Assembly: GCA_964425255.1 (NCBI GenBank)
Contig: CAYRMV010000059.1
Location: 1 to 19,021 of the forward strand
Direction of reading: 5' to 3'
DNA length: 19,021 nt
Origin: CAYRMV01 sp964425255
GTDB lineage: Bacteria > Bacteroidota > Bacteroidia > Flavobacteriales_D > Crocinitomicaceae
The translations under genes and the position numbers were made by a program. Positions 1-6,362 of this stretch are shown here, in pieces. How positions within the stretch are numbered: the stretch's first letter is position 1; each line of letters begins with the position of its first letter. Under the pieces are notes generated by a model. The model was not told the DNA's origin and did no database searches. It worked only from the letters and a program-made list of their open reading frames with translations.

Positions 1-87
1 GGGAAAGAAGAACAAAATTCAGCCAACGAACGATTTACGGCAATCAACAAAGCTTATCAAGTATTGGAAAACAAAATGAAAAAGTAA
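1..87 (+). CDS. C-terminal end of a J-domain (DnaJ-like) protein, partial
   Basis: Only the last 28 codons are in the window; the frame is open from base 1 to a TAA at 85-87. The peptide contains ERFTAINKAYQVLENKMKK. This matches the end of a J domain, where an F-x-x-I-N-x-A-Y-x-x-L helix follows the HPD loop. The protein stops right after that helix, so the J domain would be C-terminal, as in DjlA-type co-chaperones (TerB-like domain followed by J domain). J domains stimulate DnaK ATPase. The HPD motif itself lies outside the window, so this call rests on one helix. Confidence 0.6.
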   Translation, partial: GKEEQNSANERFTAINKAYQVLENKMKK

Positions 88-220
88 GTGTATGGAATAT
101 CATTCAGACGAAACATTTTTATCATCAGCTTTTTAGATTAAAATGCTAAAATGCAAAATTTGATAAAATTATATTTTTCATTTCTCATGTTAAGAGAAAA
201 TTAAGTACATTCGTTTTACT

Positions 221-736
221 ATGGACGTTTTTGAATTACGCATTTTAGAAACCATTTTAGCAATCGCTATTTACATCATTTTACGAATGATTTTAGTTCG
301 TACAGTGGATCGTATTACGCGCAATTTTCAAGTAACGAAAGAACGAAGAAAAATCATTGTTCGGGTACTTACCTTAATTCTAATTATGCTTGAGGTGATT
401 GCCATTGCTGGAATTTGGGGCGTGAATCAAAAAGAATTGTTTTTGTTTTTTACATCTACTCTGACTGTACTAGGTATCGCTTTTTTTGCACAATGGTCTT
501 TTTTATCCAACATCACCGCTGGACTTATCATTTTCTTCAACCATCCACTCAAATTGGGTGACCAAATTCGAATCACCGAAAAAGACTATTTGGTGGAAGG
601 TAAATTAGATAGCATCACTTTTTTCTTTATGCATATTTTGAGTCATGATGGTGAAATAATCACCATTCCAAATACCGTTGCTTTACAAAAAACGATCACA
701 ATACTCCCAAAAACAAAAGATTATGAAAATAGTTAA
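221..736 (+). CDS. Small MscS-type mechanosensitive channel protein
   Basis: A 171-residue inner-membrane protein. Three hydrophobic segments are visible at about residues 7-27, 48-69 and 74-105. They are followed by the MscS beta-domain signature NHPLKLGDQIRI near residues 107-118 and a final IPN (about residue 150), which is the usual I-P-N end of the MscS middle domain. MscS-family channels release solutes on hypo-osmotic shock. The protein lacks the large C-terminal alpha/beta vestibule of E. coli MscS (286 residues), so it is a minimal version. It ends inside the start of the next gene (14-base overlap), so the two are probably translated from one mRNA. No clear TAnnTTTG element was found just upstream. 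Confidence 0.85.
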   Translation: MDVFELRILETILAIAIYIILRMILVRTVDRITRNFQVTKERRKIIVRVLTLILIMLEVIAIAGIWGVNQKELFLFFTSTLTVLGIAFFAQWSFLSNITAGLIIFFNHPLKLGDQIRITEKDYLVEGKLDSITFFFMHILSHDGEIITIPNTVALQKTITILPKTKDYENS

Positions 737-1481
737 TTCCCTTGTTTTACTAGCAATTTCTACTTCGATTACGTCATGCTCTCTGCGTGAAATGGAAACG
801 CAACCTTTTCCGAATCAGAAGAAAATCATTGGCAACAAACAACTTATAGATGAAAAAAGACAAGTAGATTCTTACGAGTCTATCGAATTAGTTGGTCACA
901 TTGAAGTCGAATTAATCGCTGGAAAAGAGGGAGAAATTACCGTTCAAGGGGAATCCAACTTGGTGAAATTTGTACACGTCCATGTGAAGGACAACCAACT
1001 TAGCATCACGACGGAAAGTAATACACAGTTGGTTTGTAGCAAAAACAAAAAATTGCGTGTCCTTGTTCCCGTTGAATCCATTTCAGAAATTCACTTGGTT
1101 GGCTCGGGTGATATTGTTTCGTCTTTGACAATCGACTCAAGTCCGCTTTTAATTGAAGTGACTGGATCGGGAGAAATTGATTTGAACATAAACAATCAAC
1201 AAACTACCGCAGTTGTCACTGGTTCGGGCGAAATTGATCTTAAAGGAAAAACGGCTTTATTAGATGCGGTTGTTAGTGGTTCGGGTGAAATCGAAGCATT
1301 TGACTTAGAATCTGACCAAGTGAAAGCAACCGTTGCTGGATCGGGTGATCTGGAAGTAAATGCTTTGAAAAAATTGGATGCCCATCTCACAGGATCTGGC
1401 GATATTTTTTACAGAAAAACGACCGCAAGTATCAACAAACAAATTGCTGGTTCAGGTTCGATTCAAGAAAAAAACAAATAA
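723..1481 (+). CDS. GIN-domain (DUF2807) lipoprotein
   Basis: A 252-residue predicted lipoprotein. I chose the ATG at 723 because it gives a lipoprotein signal peptide (MKIVNSLVLLAISTSITSC, lipidated Cys19); the longer frame from 678 would bury it behind charged residues. A GIN head-domain pattern follows (SYESIELVGHIEVELIAG, about residues 50-67). After that come seven copies of a G-S-G-(D/E)-(I/L) turn at 15-25 residue spacing (LVGSGDI, VTGSGEI, VTGSGEI, VSGSGEI, VAGSGDL, LTGSGDI, IAGSGSI). This is the expected look of a right-handed beta-solenoid with one GSG turn per coil. Function is unknown; the family is common as envelope proteins in Bacteroidota. It overlaps the MscS-like gene by 14 bases. 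Confidence 0.85.
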   Translation: MKIVNSLVLLAISTSITSCSLREMETQPFPNQKKIIGNKQLIDEKRQVDSYESIELVGHIEVELIAGKEGEITVQGESNLVKFVHVHVKDNQLSITTESNTQLVCSKNKKLRVLVPVESISEIHLVGSGDIVSSLTIDSSPLLIEVTGSGEIDLNINNQQTTAVVTGSGEIDLKGKTALLDAVVSGSGEIEAFDLESDQVKATVAGSGDLEVNALKKLDAHLTGSGDIFYRKTTASINKQIAGSGSIQEKNK

Positions 1482-1494
1482 TTTTCTGCATGAA

Positions 1495-1773
1495 ATGTCA
1501 TTCAAAAATCGATAAAATTTATCTCAATAAGATTTAGCCGAAAAGGCTGCTATGAGTCGTTCTACACTCAGCTTGATCGAACGAGGAGAAAACATTGCGC
1601 TTTCCAATTTGATAAAAATCATGCGCAACTTAGATGTCCTTCATGTTTTTGATACGATGCATTATTCTCCTTCAATCAGTCCGATGCTTGTTGTCCGTGA
1701 AGCGATGTTTGAAAGAAAAAAAGCACGTTCCAAAAAAAGTAATTTGTCCAACACCGATGATTCATGGTCGTAA
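1495..1773 (+). pseudogene. hipB: Decayed HipB-like (XRE family) antitoxin/regulator
   Basis: From 1531 the frame reads DLAEKAAMSRSTLSLIERGE, a textbook XRE helix-turn-helix, continuing through NLIKIMRNLDVLHVFD and a lysine/arginine-rich tail to a TAA at 1771-1773. Upstream the same frame still reads as family sequence (NLSQ before DLAEK) but is cut by TAA codons at 1513-1515 and 1528-1530, at places where a lysine would normally stand. The HTH therefore cannot be made from its natural start. An ATG at 1552 would give only 73 residues, beginning inside the recognition region. The tail (ISP near 1675, basic stretch, end in DDSWS) resembles HipB-type antitoxins of Bacteroidota, and the gene overlaps a hipA start, as in live hipBA operons. 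I call it a pseudogene; a 73-residue remnant protein remains possible. Confidence 0.7.
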
Positions 1774-1835
1774 CAGCAATCGTCAAATTATATGGAATAA
1801 CAGTTGGTGGTGTTGTTTGGAATAACAAAAAAAGG
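1764..1835 (+). pseudogene. hipA: 5' stump of hipA toxin kinase gene
   Basis: The ATG at 1764 overlaps the last 10 bases of the hipB-like frame, the arrangement expected of a hipBA operon. Translation gives MVVTAIVKLYGITVGGVVWN, matching the start of the HipA N-terminal domain, which typically reads V-K-L-(W/Y)-G-x-x-V-G-x-V-x-W. After about 20-24 codons the resemblance ends, and the DNA becomes the terminator hairpin of the convergent peptidase gene. HipA proteins are usually above 400 residues, so nearly the whole kinase, including its catalytic core, is gone. The 3' boundary given is the point where similarity fades, not an observed end. Confidence 0.65.
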
Positions 1836-1858
1836 GCATCTAACGAAAGACACCCTTT
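1825..1858 (-). terminator. Rho-independent terminator of the zinc peptidase gene
   Basis: AAAGGG (1831-1836) pairs with CCCTTT (1853-1858). An inner TCT/AGA pairing is separated from it by a 2x2 mismatch. On the minus strand the stem runs into a seven-T tract about 22 bases after the peptidase stop codon. The plus-strand side is also T-rich (TGTATTTTTATT), so it may work weakly in both directions. Confidence 0.7.
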
Positions 1859-1879
1859 GTATTTTTATTCTAAAAAATT

Positions 1880-2596
1880 TTAGTCATCACTTCTTCCCAT
1901 CAAGGCAGAAACGAAATAAAGCATGGTAGCAATCGCTCCTAATGCAGCGACAACATAGGTCATTGCAGCCCAATTCAAGGCACTTTTTGATCTAGCTAAT
2001 TCTTCGTGCGTTGCTGTTCCACTTTTTTCAATCCAAGCCAAAGCTCGTTTGGAAGCATCAAATTCAACAGGTAAGGTAATCACACTGAAAAGCGCCATTG
2101 CACTGTAAGCCAAAACAATGATCCATAAGATGGTTTCAACGCCAAAAGCTTGCAATACAGACCCTCCTAAAATGGTTGCAAACATAATTACTTGCAAAAT
2201 CATACCCGATGCATTTTGAATTGGAACAAGTGCTGAGCGCATTTTCAACGGACCATAAGCCGTCGCATGTTGAACCGCATGACCACATTCGTGAGCTGCT
2301 ACTGCCGCTGCTGCTGCATTTGCTCCATGATACACCTCATCGGATAAATTGACTGTTTTGTTCGCTGGATTGTAATGATCAGTCAATTGACCAGGAACAT
2401 GAATTACACGAACATCGTAAATTCCGTAATCGTGCAGCATTTTTTCTGCAATTTCACGACCTGTAATTCCTGCTTGCGATCTTATTTTACTGTATTCGGC
2501 AAATTTACTTTTCAAGCGCCAGCTAACCAATAATCCGATTAGCATAAACACGATTCCAATAATCATTGCTGGTCCAAATGAAATTCCTTCCATCAT
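1880..2596 (-). CDS. Membrane zinc peptidase, YugP-like (Zn_peptidase_2)
   Basis: A 238-residue membrane protein of the YugP family (PF04298 type). An N-terminal membrane helix (about residues 9-26) precedes a cytoplasmic-like region. The zinc motif is HECGH (His102, Glu103, His106), preceded by the alanine run NAAAAAVAAH. Three more hydrophobic helices follow at about 131-152, 155-175 and 208-232. The motif and length fit the family. These are predicted metalloproteases of uncertain substrate. The ATG at 2596 is followed at once by a second ATG, so the start could be one codon later. A TAnnTTTG element lies 23 bases upstream and a hairpin terminator follows, so it is probably a single-gene unit. 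Confidence 0.9.
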   Translation of the reverse strand: MMEGISFGPAMIIGIVFMLIGLLVSWRLKSKFAEYSKIRSQAGITGREIAEKMLHDYGIYDVRVIHVPGQLTDHYNPANKTVNLSDEVYHGANAAAAAVAAHECGHAVQHATAYGPLKMRSALVPIQNASGMILQVIMFATILGGSVLQAFGVETILWIIVLAYSAMALFSVITLPVEFDASKRALAWIEKSGTATHEELARSKSALNWAAMTYVVAALGAIATMLYFVSALMGRSDD

Positions 2597-2619
2597 AGTT
2601 TCTAAATTTTGTATTTACA

Positions 2620-2627
2620 CAAAAGTA
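2620..2627 (-). promoter_or_regulatory. Candidate -7 promoter element for the zinc peptidase gene
   Basis: The minus strand reads TACTTTTG, a full match to the Bacteroidota TAnnTTTG core, ending 23 bases before the start codon. No TTG was found at the usual -33 distance, so support is the core and its position only. Confidence 0.4.
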
Positions 2628-2688
2628 CAAAATTAGCATTCGAAAAAATCGCTACTAGATTCGTACAGTTGTTAATAATTCTGAATTA

Positions 2689-3279
2689 TCAATGTAAATG
2701 TGAGCCAATCAATTGAATAAACTCTTTGCGAGTAGCATCATTGGACAAAAACAAACCTGTAAACGCACTCGAAGTGGTGACTGAATTTTGTTTTTGAACT
2801 CCTCGCATTTGCATACACATGTGAGCGCATTCCAAAACTACTGCAACTCCTTTCGGATTGAGCGTTTCTTGAATACAATCACGAATTTCAATCGTCAAAC
2901 GTTCTTGTACTTGCAACCGACGAGAAAAGGCATCGACAACACGTGGAATTTTGCTCAAACCGACAATCGTTCCGTTCGGAATGTAAGCAATATGTGCTTT
3001 TCCAAAAAAAGGAAGCATGTGGTGTTCACACATCGAATACACTTCAATATCTTTCACCAAAACCATTTCTGAATATTCTTCCTGAAACAAAGCGCTTTTC
3101 AAAATTTCAGCAGGATTGATATCATATCCATGCGTTAAAAATTGAAGTGCTTTCGCAACGCGTTCGGGTGTTTTGAGCAAGCCTTCTCTTTCTGGATTTT
3201 CACCCAAATCTTTTAATATATCTTGGTAAACAGATGCGATACGCGCTGTCACTTCGGGTGATTCTTTTTCGTTTGCCAT
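2689..3279 (-). CDS. folE: GTP cyclohydrolase I (type IA)
   Basis: This 196-residue enzyme converts GTP to 7,8-dihydroneopterin triphosphate, the entry step to folate and other pterins. Signature segments are all present: CEHHMLPFFGKAHIAYIPNG (residues 84-103), GLSKIPRVVDAFSRRLQVQE (107-126) and HMCMQMRGVQKQNSVTT (153-169). The zinc ligands are Cys84, His87 and Cys155, matching E. coli Cys110, His113 and Cys181. Retention of both zinc cysteines marks the zinc-dependent IA type. The gene lies 15 bases downstream of the pterin synthase gene on the same strand, so they form a two-gene pterin operon in which the second enzyme's gene comes first. Confidence 0.97.
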   Translation of the reverse strand: MANEKESPEVTARIASVYQDILKDLGENPEREGLLKTPERVAKALQFLTHGYDINPAEILKSALFQEEYSEMVLVKDIEVYSMCEHHMLPFFGKAHIAYIPNGTIVGLSKIPRVVDAFSRRLQVQERLTIEIRDCIQETLNPKGVAVVLECAHMCMQMRGVQKQNSVTTSSAFTGLFLSNDATRKEFIQLIGSHLH

Positions 3280-3294
3280 CTTGGGTAATTTGGA

Positions 3295-3726
3295 TTAATA
3301 CGGTTCTTTCCCACCGAAATATTCTACGAAATTGTTTTCCGTTTCTTCTAAGCGCAATTTAGCTAATTCACCACCAGCCTGTGCGATTGGCTCTTCAATT
3401 AACTCCCAAATTTTGATGATCAAATTTTCGGTTGAAGGCAACATTCCTTGTAAAAAAGGAACATCTAAATTGAGGTTCTTGTGGTCTAAATGTTCAATCA
3501 CATCCCGTTTGATAATGCGACTCAACTCTTTTAAATCGATAACAAAACCTGTATCTGGATTTGGCATGCCTTTTACGGTCACAAACAAATTAAAATTATG
3601 TCCATGCCAATTTTTGTTACTGCATTTCCCAAAAACTTCGAAGTTCTTTTCTTCACTCCAATCTTCTCGCCACAATTTATGTGCTGCATTGAAATGTTCT
3701 CTTCGTACGATGTAAACTGTCTTCAC
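3295..3726 (-). CDS. 6-pyruvoyltetrahydropterin synthase-type enzyme (PTPS-II signature)
   Basis: The protein acts on dihydroneopterin triphosphate, the FolE product. Numbered from the longer frame that opens at 3744, the zinc histidines are His22, His47 and His49 and the catalytic cysteine is Cys41 in GKCSNKNWHGHNF. The Asp87-His88 pair stands in LDHKNLNLDVPF. Pterin-binding glutamates are Glu106 (STEN) and Glu134 (ETENN). The C-X5-HGH spacing and the DHKNLNLDVPF block resemble animal PTPS more than QueD (C-X3-HGH), so tetrahydrobiopterin-type chemistry is as likely as queuosine synthesis. Start: the frame opens at a GTG at 3744, but that GTG overlaps a TACCTTTG promoter core. The in-frame GTG at 3726 gives a 143-residue protein starting just before VYIVRREHFNAAH, where relatives usually start, so I use it. 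It is cotranscribed with folE. Confidence 0.88.
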   Translation of the reverse strand: MKTVYIVRREHFNAAHKLWREDWSEEKNFEVFGKCSNKNWHGHNFNLFVTVKGMPNPDTGFVIDLKELSRIIKRDVIEHLDHKNLNLDVPFLQGMLPSTENLIIKIWELIEEPIAQAGGELAKLRLEETENNFVEYFGGKEPY

Positions 3727-3743
3727 TTTCCGATATTGAGGCA

Positions 3744-3751
3744 CAAAGGTA
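3744..3751 (-). promoter_or_regulatory. Candidate -7 promoter element for the pterin operon
   Basis: The minus strand reads TACCTTTG, a full TAnnTTTG match, overlapping the first possible GTG of the pterin synthase frame and ending 17 bases before the preferred GTG at 3726. If used, transcription starts downstream of the longer start codon. No -33 TTG was seen. Confidence 0.45.
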
Positions 3752-3857
3752 AGGATAATGTGGTGATTTTAGAAAAATTAGTCTATGAATTGTATCTAAT
3801 TCAATCGAAAATAGAAAAGAAAGAATGAGGAATAAACAACTCTTGGTAGGTTAGAAA

Positions 3858-3893
3858 ATGAAAAAGCCACACTCCGAAACGAAATGTGGCTTT
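3858..3893 (-). terminator. Rho-independent terminator of hpt-adk
   Basis: A perfect 9-base stem, AAAGCCACA (3863-3871) with TGTGGCTTT (3885-3893), has a 13-base loop. On the minus strand it is followed by a five-T run (TTTTTCAT), and it lies 19 bases after the adk stop codon. Confidence 0.8.
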
Positions 3894-3911
3894 GGTATTT
3901 TAACTTGTATC

Positions 3912-4484
3912 CTACAACGAATCGATTGCTGCAAACAAGCGAGAAGTAATTTCGTCAATCGAACCAATTCCGTTGATTGAAACAAACTTTCCTTGCGCTT
4001 CGTAAAACTCTTTTACTGGAGCCGTTTCGTTTTTGTAAACATTAATCCGATTTTGAATCACAGCAGGATCCGCATCATCGGGTCTACCACTGCTTTCTGC
4101 TCGTTTTTTCAATCGTTCACGCAATTCTTCTTCCTCAACGTCCAAAGCCAGCATCACACTGATACTTGTTCCAAGTGAAGCCAAAAATTCATCCAAAGCA
4201 GACGCTTGCGGGTTGGTACGTGGAAATCCATCAAAAATAAATCCTTTTGGATCAGTGTGCTTTTGAACCTCGCTACGCAACATGTTGATGGTTACTTCGT
4301 CTGGTACGAGTGCACCTTTGTCCATGTAACTTTTTGCCAACAAACCTAATTCGGTTTCGCCTTTGATGTTTGCTCTAAAAACATCCCCAGTTGACAAATG
4401 AATCAGACCGTATTGCTCGATCAAACGTTCTGACTGTGTTCCTTTCCCTGCTCCCGGAGGGCCAAATAATACAATATTTAACAT
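3912..4484 (-). CDS. adk: Adenylate kinase, short-LID form
   Basis: This 190-residue cytosolic enzyme catalyses ATP + AMP = 2 ADP. The P-loop is GPPGAGKGT (residues 8-16), the AMP-binding segment is HLSTGDVFR (29-37), and FDGFPRT (84-90) is the conserved mid-domain motif. The LID is short (around residues 131-142, GRPDDAD) and has no zinc-ribbon cysteines, which fits the roughly 190-residue short class. It starts 2 bases after the hpt stop codon, so the two purine genes are almost certainly one transcript, closed by the hairpin at 3858-3893. Confidence 0.97.
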   Translation of the reverse strand: MLNIVLFGPPGAGKGTQSERLIEQYGLIHLSTGDVFRANIKGETELGLLAKSYMDKGALVPDEVTINMLRSEVQKHTDPKGFIFDGFPRTNPQASALDEFLASLGTSISVMLALDVEEEELRERLKKRAESSGRPDDADPAVIQNRINVYKNETAPVKEFYEAQGKFVSINGIGSIDEITSRLFAAIDSL

Positions 4485-4486
4485 AG

Positions 4487-5035
4487 TTAATGGTTTTGGT
4501 CTTCCCCTTTTAATTGATAAATAGCATCCAGGTTTCTACCATGTTCATTGTAATCCAATCCATAACCGACAACAAAACGATTTGGAATAGAAAAACCTAC
4601 ATAATTGGGGGTATTCTTCCCTTGAAAAGCATCTGGTTTGTACAACAACGTACAAATTTTGATGGACAAGGGTAGATTCGATTTCAGTAACGTAACAATT
4701 TTATCGATCGTAATTCCTGTATCAACAATATCCTCTAAGATAACAACATGTTTGTTGGAAACGTTGGTATTCAAACCAATCAATTCGTCAACACGTCCGG
4801 ATGAATGGGTTGTTCCTTTGTATGAACTCACTTTCACAAAAGAAATTTCACACGGAATGGACACTTTTTTCATCAAGTCACTTGAAAACATGAATGAACC
4901 GTTCAAAACGGAAATGAAAATGACGTCTTTCCCTTCGTATTCTTGGTTTAAGTCCGTAGCAAGGCGAGCCACCTCATTGGCAATCTCTTCCGAGCGAATA
5001 AAAAGCTCAAACGTTTTATCGAAAATCTGTATCAA
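4487..5035 (-). CDS. hpt: Hypoxanthine phosphoribosyltransferase
   Basis: A 182-residue purine salvage enzyme joining hypoxanthine (and usually guanine) to PRPP to give IMP or GMP. The PRPP-binding loop is VVILEDIVDTGITI (97-110) with acidic Glu101-Asp102 and Asp105. The flexible-loop motif SSYKG (70-74) and the C-terminal VVGYGLDYNE (base- and Mg-binding) are present. The start is a TTG at 5033-5035: there is no ATG in frame near it, the next residues (IQIFDKTFELFI) align with the family N-terminus, and a TAnnTTTG core lies 22 bases upstream. First gene of the hpt-adk operon, divergent from purK. Confidence 0.95.
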   Translation of the reverse strand: MIQIFDKTFELFIRSEEIANEVARLATDLNQEYEGKDVIFISVLNGSFMFSSDLMKKVSIPCEISFVKVSSYKGTTHSSGRVDELIGLNTNVSNKHVVILEDIVDTGITIDKIVTLLKSNLPLSIKICTLLYKPDAFQGKNTPNYVGFSIPNRFVVGYGLDYNEHGRNLDAIYQLKGEDQNH

Positions 5036-5057
5036 CCTACGATCGTTTATTTTTCCG

Positions 5058-5065
5058 CAAAATTA
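5058..5065 (-). promoter_or_regulatory. Candidate -7 promoter element for hpt-adk
   Basis: The minus strand reads TAATTTTG, a full TAnnTTTG match, ending 22 bases before the TTG start codon of hpt. It supports that unusual start. The nearest upstream TTG is 26 bases away rather than about 20. Confidence 0.4.
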
Positions 5066-5180
5066 ATTTTTTTCCTCAGATTGATAGGTATCAAGTGTTA
5101 CTTTCCTGAAAAATATTACGTAAAAATGAAAATTAGATCAACAAAACAAGAAGTTTTTAGCAGGAAGCAAACCGTTTTAG

Positions 5181-5211
5181 TTGTTCGTCAAGCAGAGAAA
5201 AAGTATCTTTG
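5181..5211 (+). promoter_or_regulatory. Candidate promoter of purK-purE (TTG-N20-TAnnTTTG)
   Basis: TTG at 5181-5183, a 20-base spacer and TATCTTTG at 5204-5211 match the Bacteroidota -33/-7 consensus. It is the only candidate here with both halves. The core ends just 4 bases before the purK ATG, so the mRNA would be leaderless or nearly so. Confidence 0.55.
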
Positions 5212-5215
5212 CGCC

Positions 5216-6361
5216 ATGGAAAAAATTTGGTACGGAGAAGATTTTCGATTAGGCGTTGTAGGCGGAGGACAGTTGGGCCGCATGCTCATTCAAGAAGCAG
5301 CCAATTATGATGTTCACATTCATTGTTTGGATCCTGACCCAAATGCTCCTTGTCGTTCTTTAGCACATTCTTTCACCGTAGGATCTTTGCAAGACTATGA
5401 AACAGTCTATCAATTTGGAAAAGACAAAGATGTGATAACGGTTGAAATTGAGCACATCAACATCGATGCGTTGGAACAATTGGAACGAGAAGGGAAAAAA
5501 GTATTTCCACAACCCCGTGTTTTGCGCATTGTTCAGGATAAAGGACTTCAAAAAACGTTTTATCAAGAACACAATATTGCCACTGCTCCGTTTTATTTGG
5601 TCGACAACAAAGCTGAAATCGACTCGTTCATCCCTGAATTTCCTTTTATGCAAAAAATGCGAAAAGGAGGATACGATGGAAAAGGGGTAACTCCTCTTCG
5701 TACTGAAAAAGACCTTGATAACGCATTTGATGTGCCGAGTGTTCTCGAAAAAATGGTCGACTTTGACAAAGAATTATCGGTCATTGTTGCACGCAATGAA
5801 AAAGGTGAAACAGCTGTCTTCCCAACGGTAGAATGTGAGTTTAATTCAGAAGCCAATTTGGTTGAATTCTTGTTTTCTCCTGCAGAAATAACAACAGAAA
5901 TCGAGCTAAAAGCACAAGAAATTGCCTTAAAAGTGATCGATTCATTGGATATGGTTGGCTTGCTTGCTGTTGAATTATTCCTAACCAAAGAAGGAGAAAT
6001 ATTGGTCAATGAAATTGCTCCACGACCGCACAACAGTGGACACCATACCATCGAATGTTGTGTAACCTCCCAATTCGAGCAACACATGCGCAGCGTATTG
6101 AATCTTCCACTTGGAAACACCCGATTGATTCAGCCAGGTGTCATGATCAATTTGTTAGGCGCCAAAGGCTTTGAAGGAAATGCAATTTACCGCGGATTGG
6201 AAGAAGCAATGTCCATTCCCGGTGTGAAAACCCATTTATATGGAAAAGCAAAAACAAAGTCGTTCCGTAAAATGGGACACATCACGGTGGTAGCTGAAAC
6301 CTTAGACGAAGCAAAAAAAACAGGAAAAAACATCTTACATCTCGTTCAAATAGAAGCATAA
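5216..6361 (+). CDS. purK: 5-(carboxyamino)imidazole ribonucleotide synthase
   Basis: An ATP-grasp enzyme of 381 residues that converts AIR, bicarbonate and ATP to N5-CAIR in de novo purine synthesis. The frame is open from 5081, but the ATG at 5216 places RLGVVGGGQLGRM at residues 11-23, where PurK proteins normally carry this N-terminal motif; the 45 upstream codons have no family character. The ATP-grasp loop RKGGYDGKG lies near residues 149-157. The Mg-binding/catalytic strand VNEIAPRPHNSGHHTIE lies near 264-280. The purE start follows the stop codon after one base, so the two enzymes of this step are translationally coupled. Confidence 0.96.
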   Translation: MEKIWYGEDFRLGVVGGGQLGRMLIQEAANYDVHIHCLDPDPNAPCRSLAHSFTVGSLQDYETVYQFGKDKDVITVEIEHINIDALEQLEREGKKVFPQPRVLRIVQDKGLQKTFYQEHNIATAPFYLVDNKAEIDSFIPEFPFMQKMRKGGYDGKGVTPLRTEKDLDNAFDVPSVLEKMVDFDKELSVIVARNEKGETAVFPTVECEFNSEANLVEFLFSPAEITTEIELKAQEIALKVIDSLDMVGLLAVELFLTKEGEILVNEIAPRPHNSGHHTIECCVTSQFEQHMRSVLNLPLGNTRLIQPGVMINLLGAKGFEGNAIYRGLEEAMSIPGVKTHLYGKAKTKSFRKMGHITVVAETLDEAKKTGKNILHLVQIEA

Positions 6362-6362
6362 A

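Noticed and set aside
139..154. Tandem copy of TAAAATGC in the gap before the MscS-like gene
   Set aside because: Two 8-base copies in AT-rich DNA are easily due to chance; no further copies or pairing partner were seen.
678..722. Upstream extension of the GIN lipoprotein frame
   Set aside because: It would place charged residues before the lipoprotein signal and lies wholly within the MscS-like gene; the ATG at 723 fits better.
1087..1470. Repeated GGTTCGGG-like DNA as a possible CRISPR or satellite array
   Set aside because: Spacing is irregular, copies diverge at third codon positions and the reading frame is kept, so it is a protein repeat.
1764..1883. The hipA stump as a stand-alone HipS-like toxin
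   Set aside because: Known HipS proteins hold a whole N-terminal HipA subdomain of about 100 residues. Here recognisable sequence lasts about 24 codons and then runs through the peptidase terminator.
2675..2689. ATAATT-CTG-AATTAT palindrome just after folE
   Set aside because: All-AT stem with a 3-base loop and no T run; too weak to call a terminator.
3332..3715. Plus-strand open frame across the pterin synthase gene
   Set aside because: Antisense shadow of a strongly supported gene; the translation has no domain or signal.
5593..6120. 175-codon minus-strand frame inside purK
   Set aside because: Shadow of the purK coding frame; serine-rich translation without family features or promoter.
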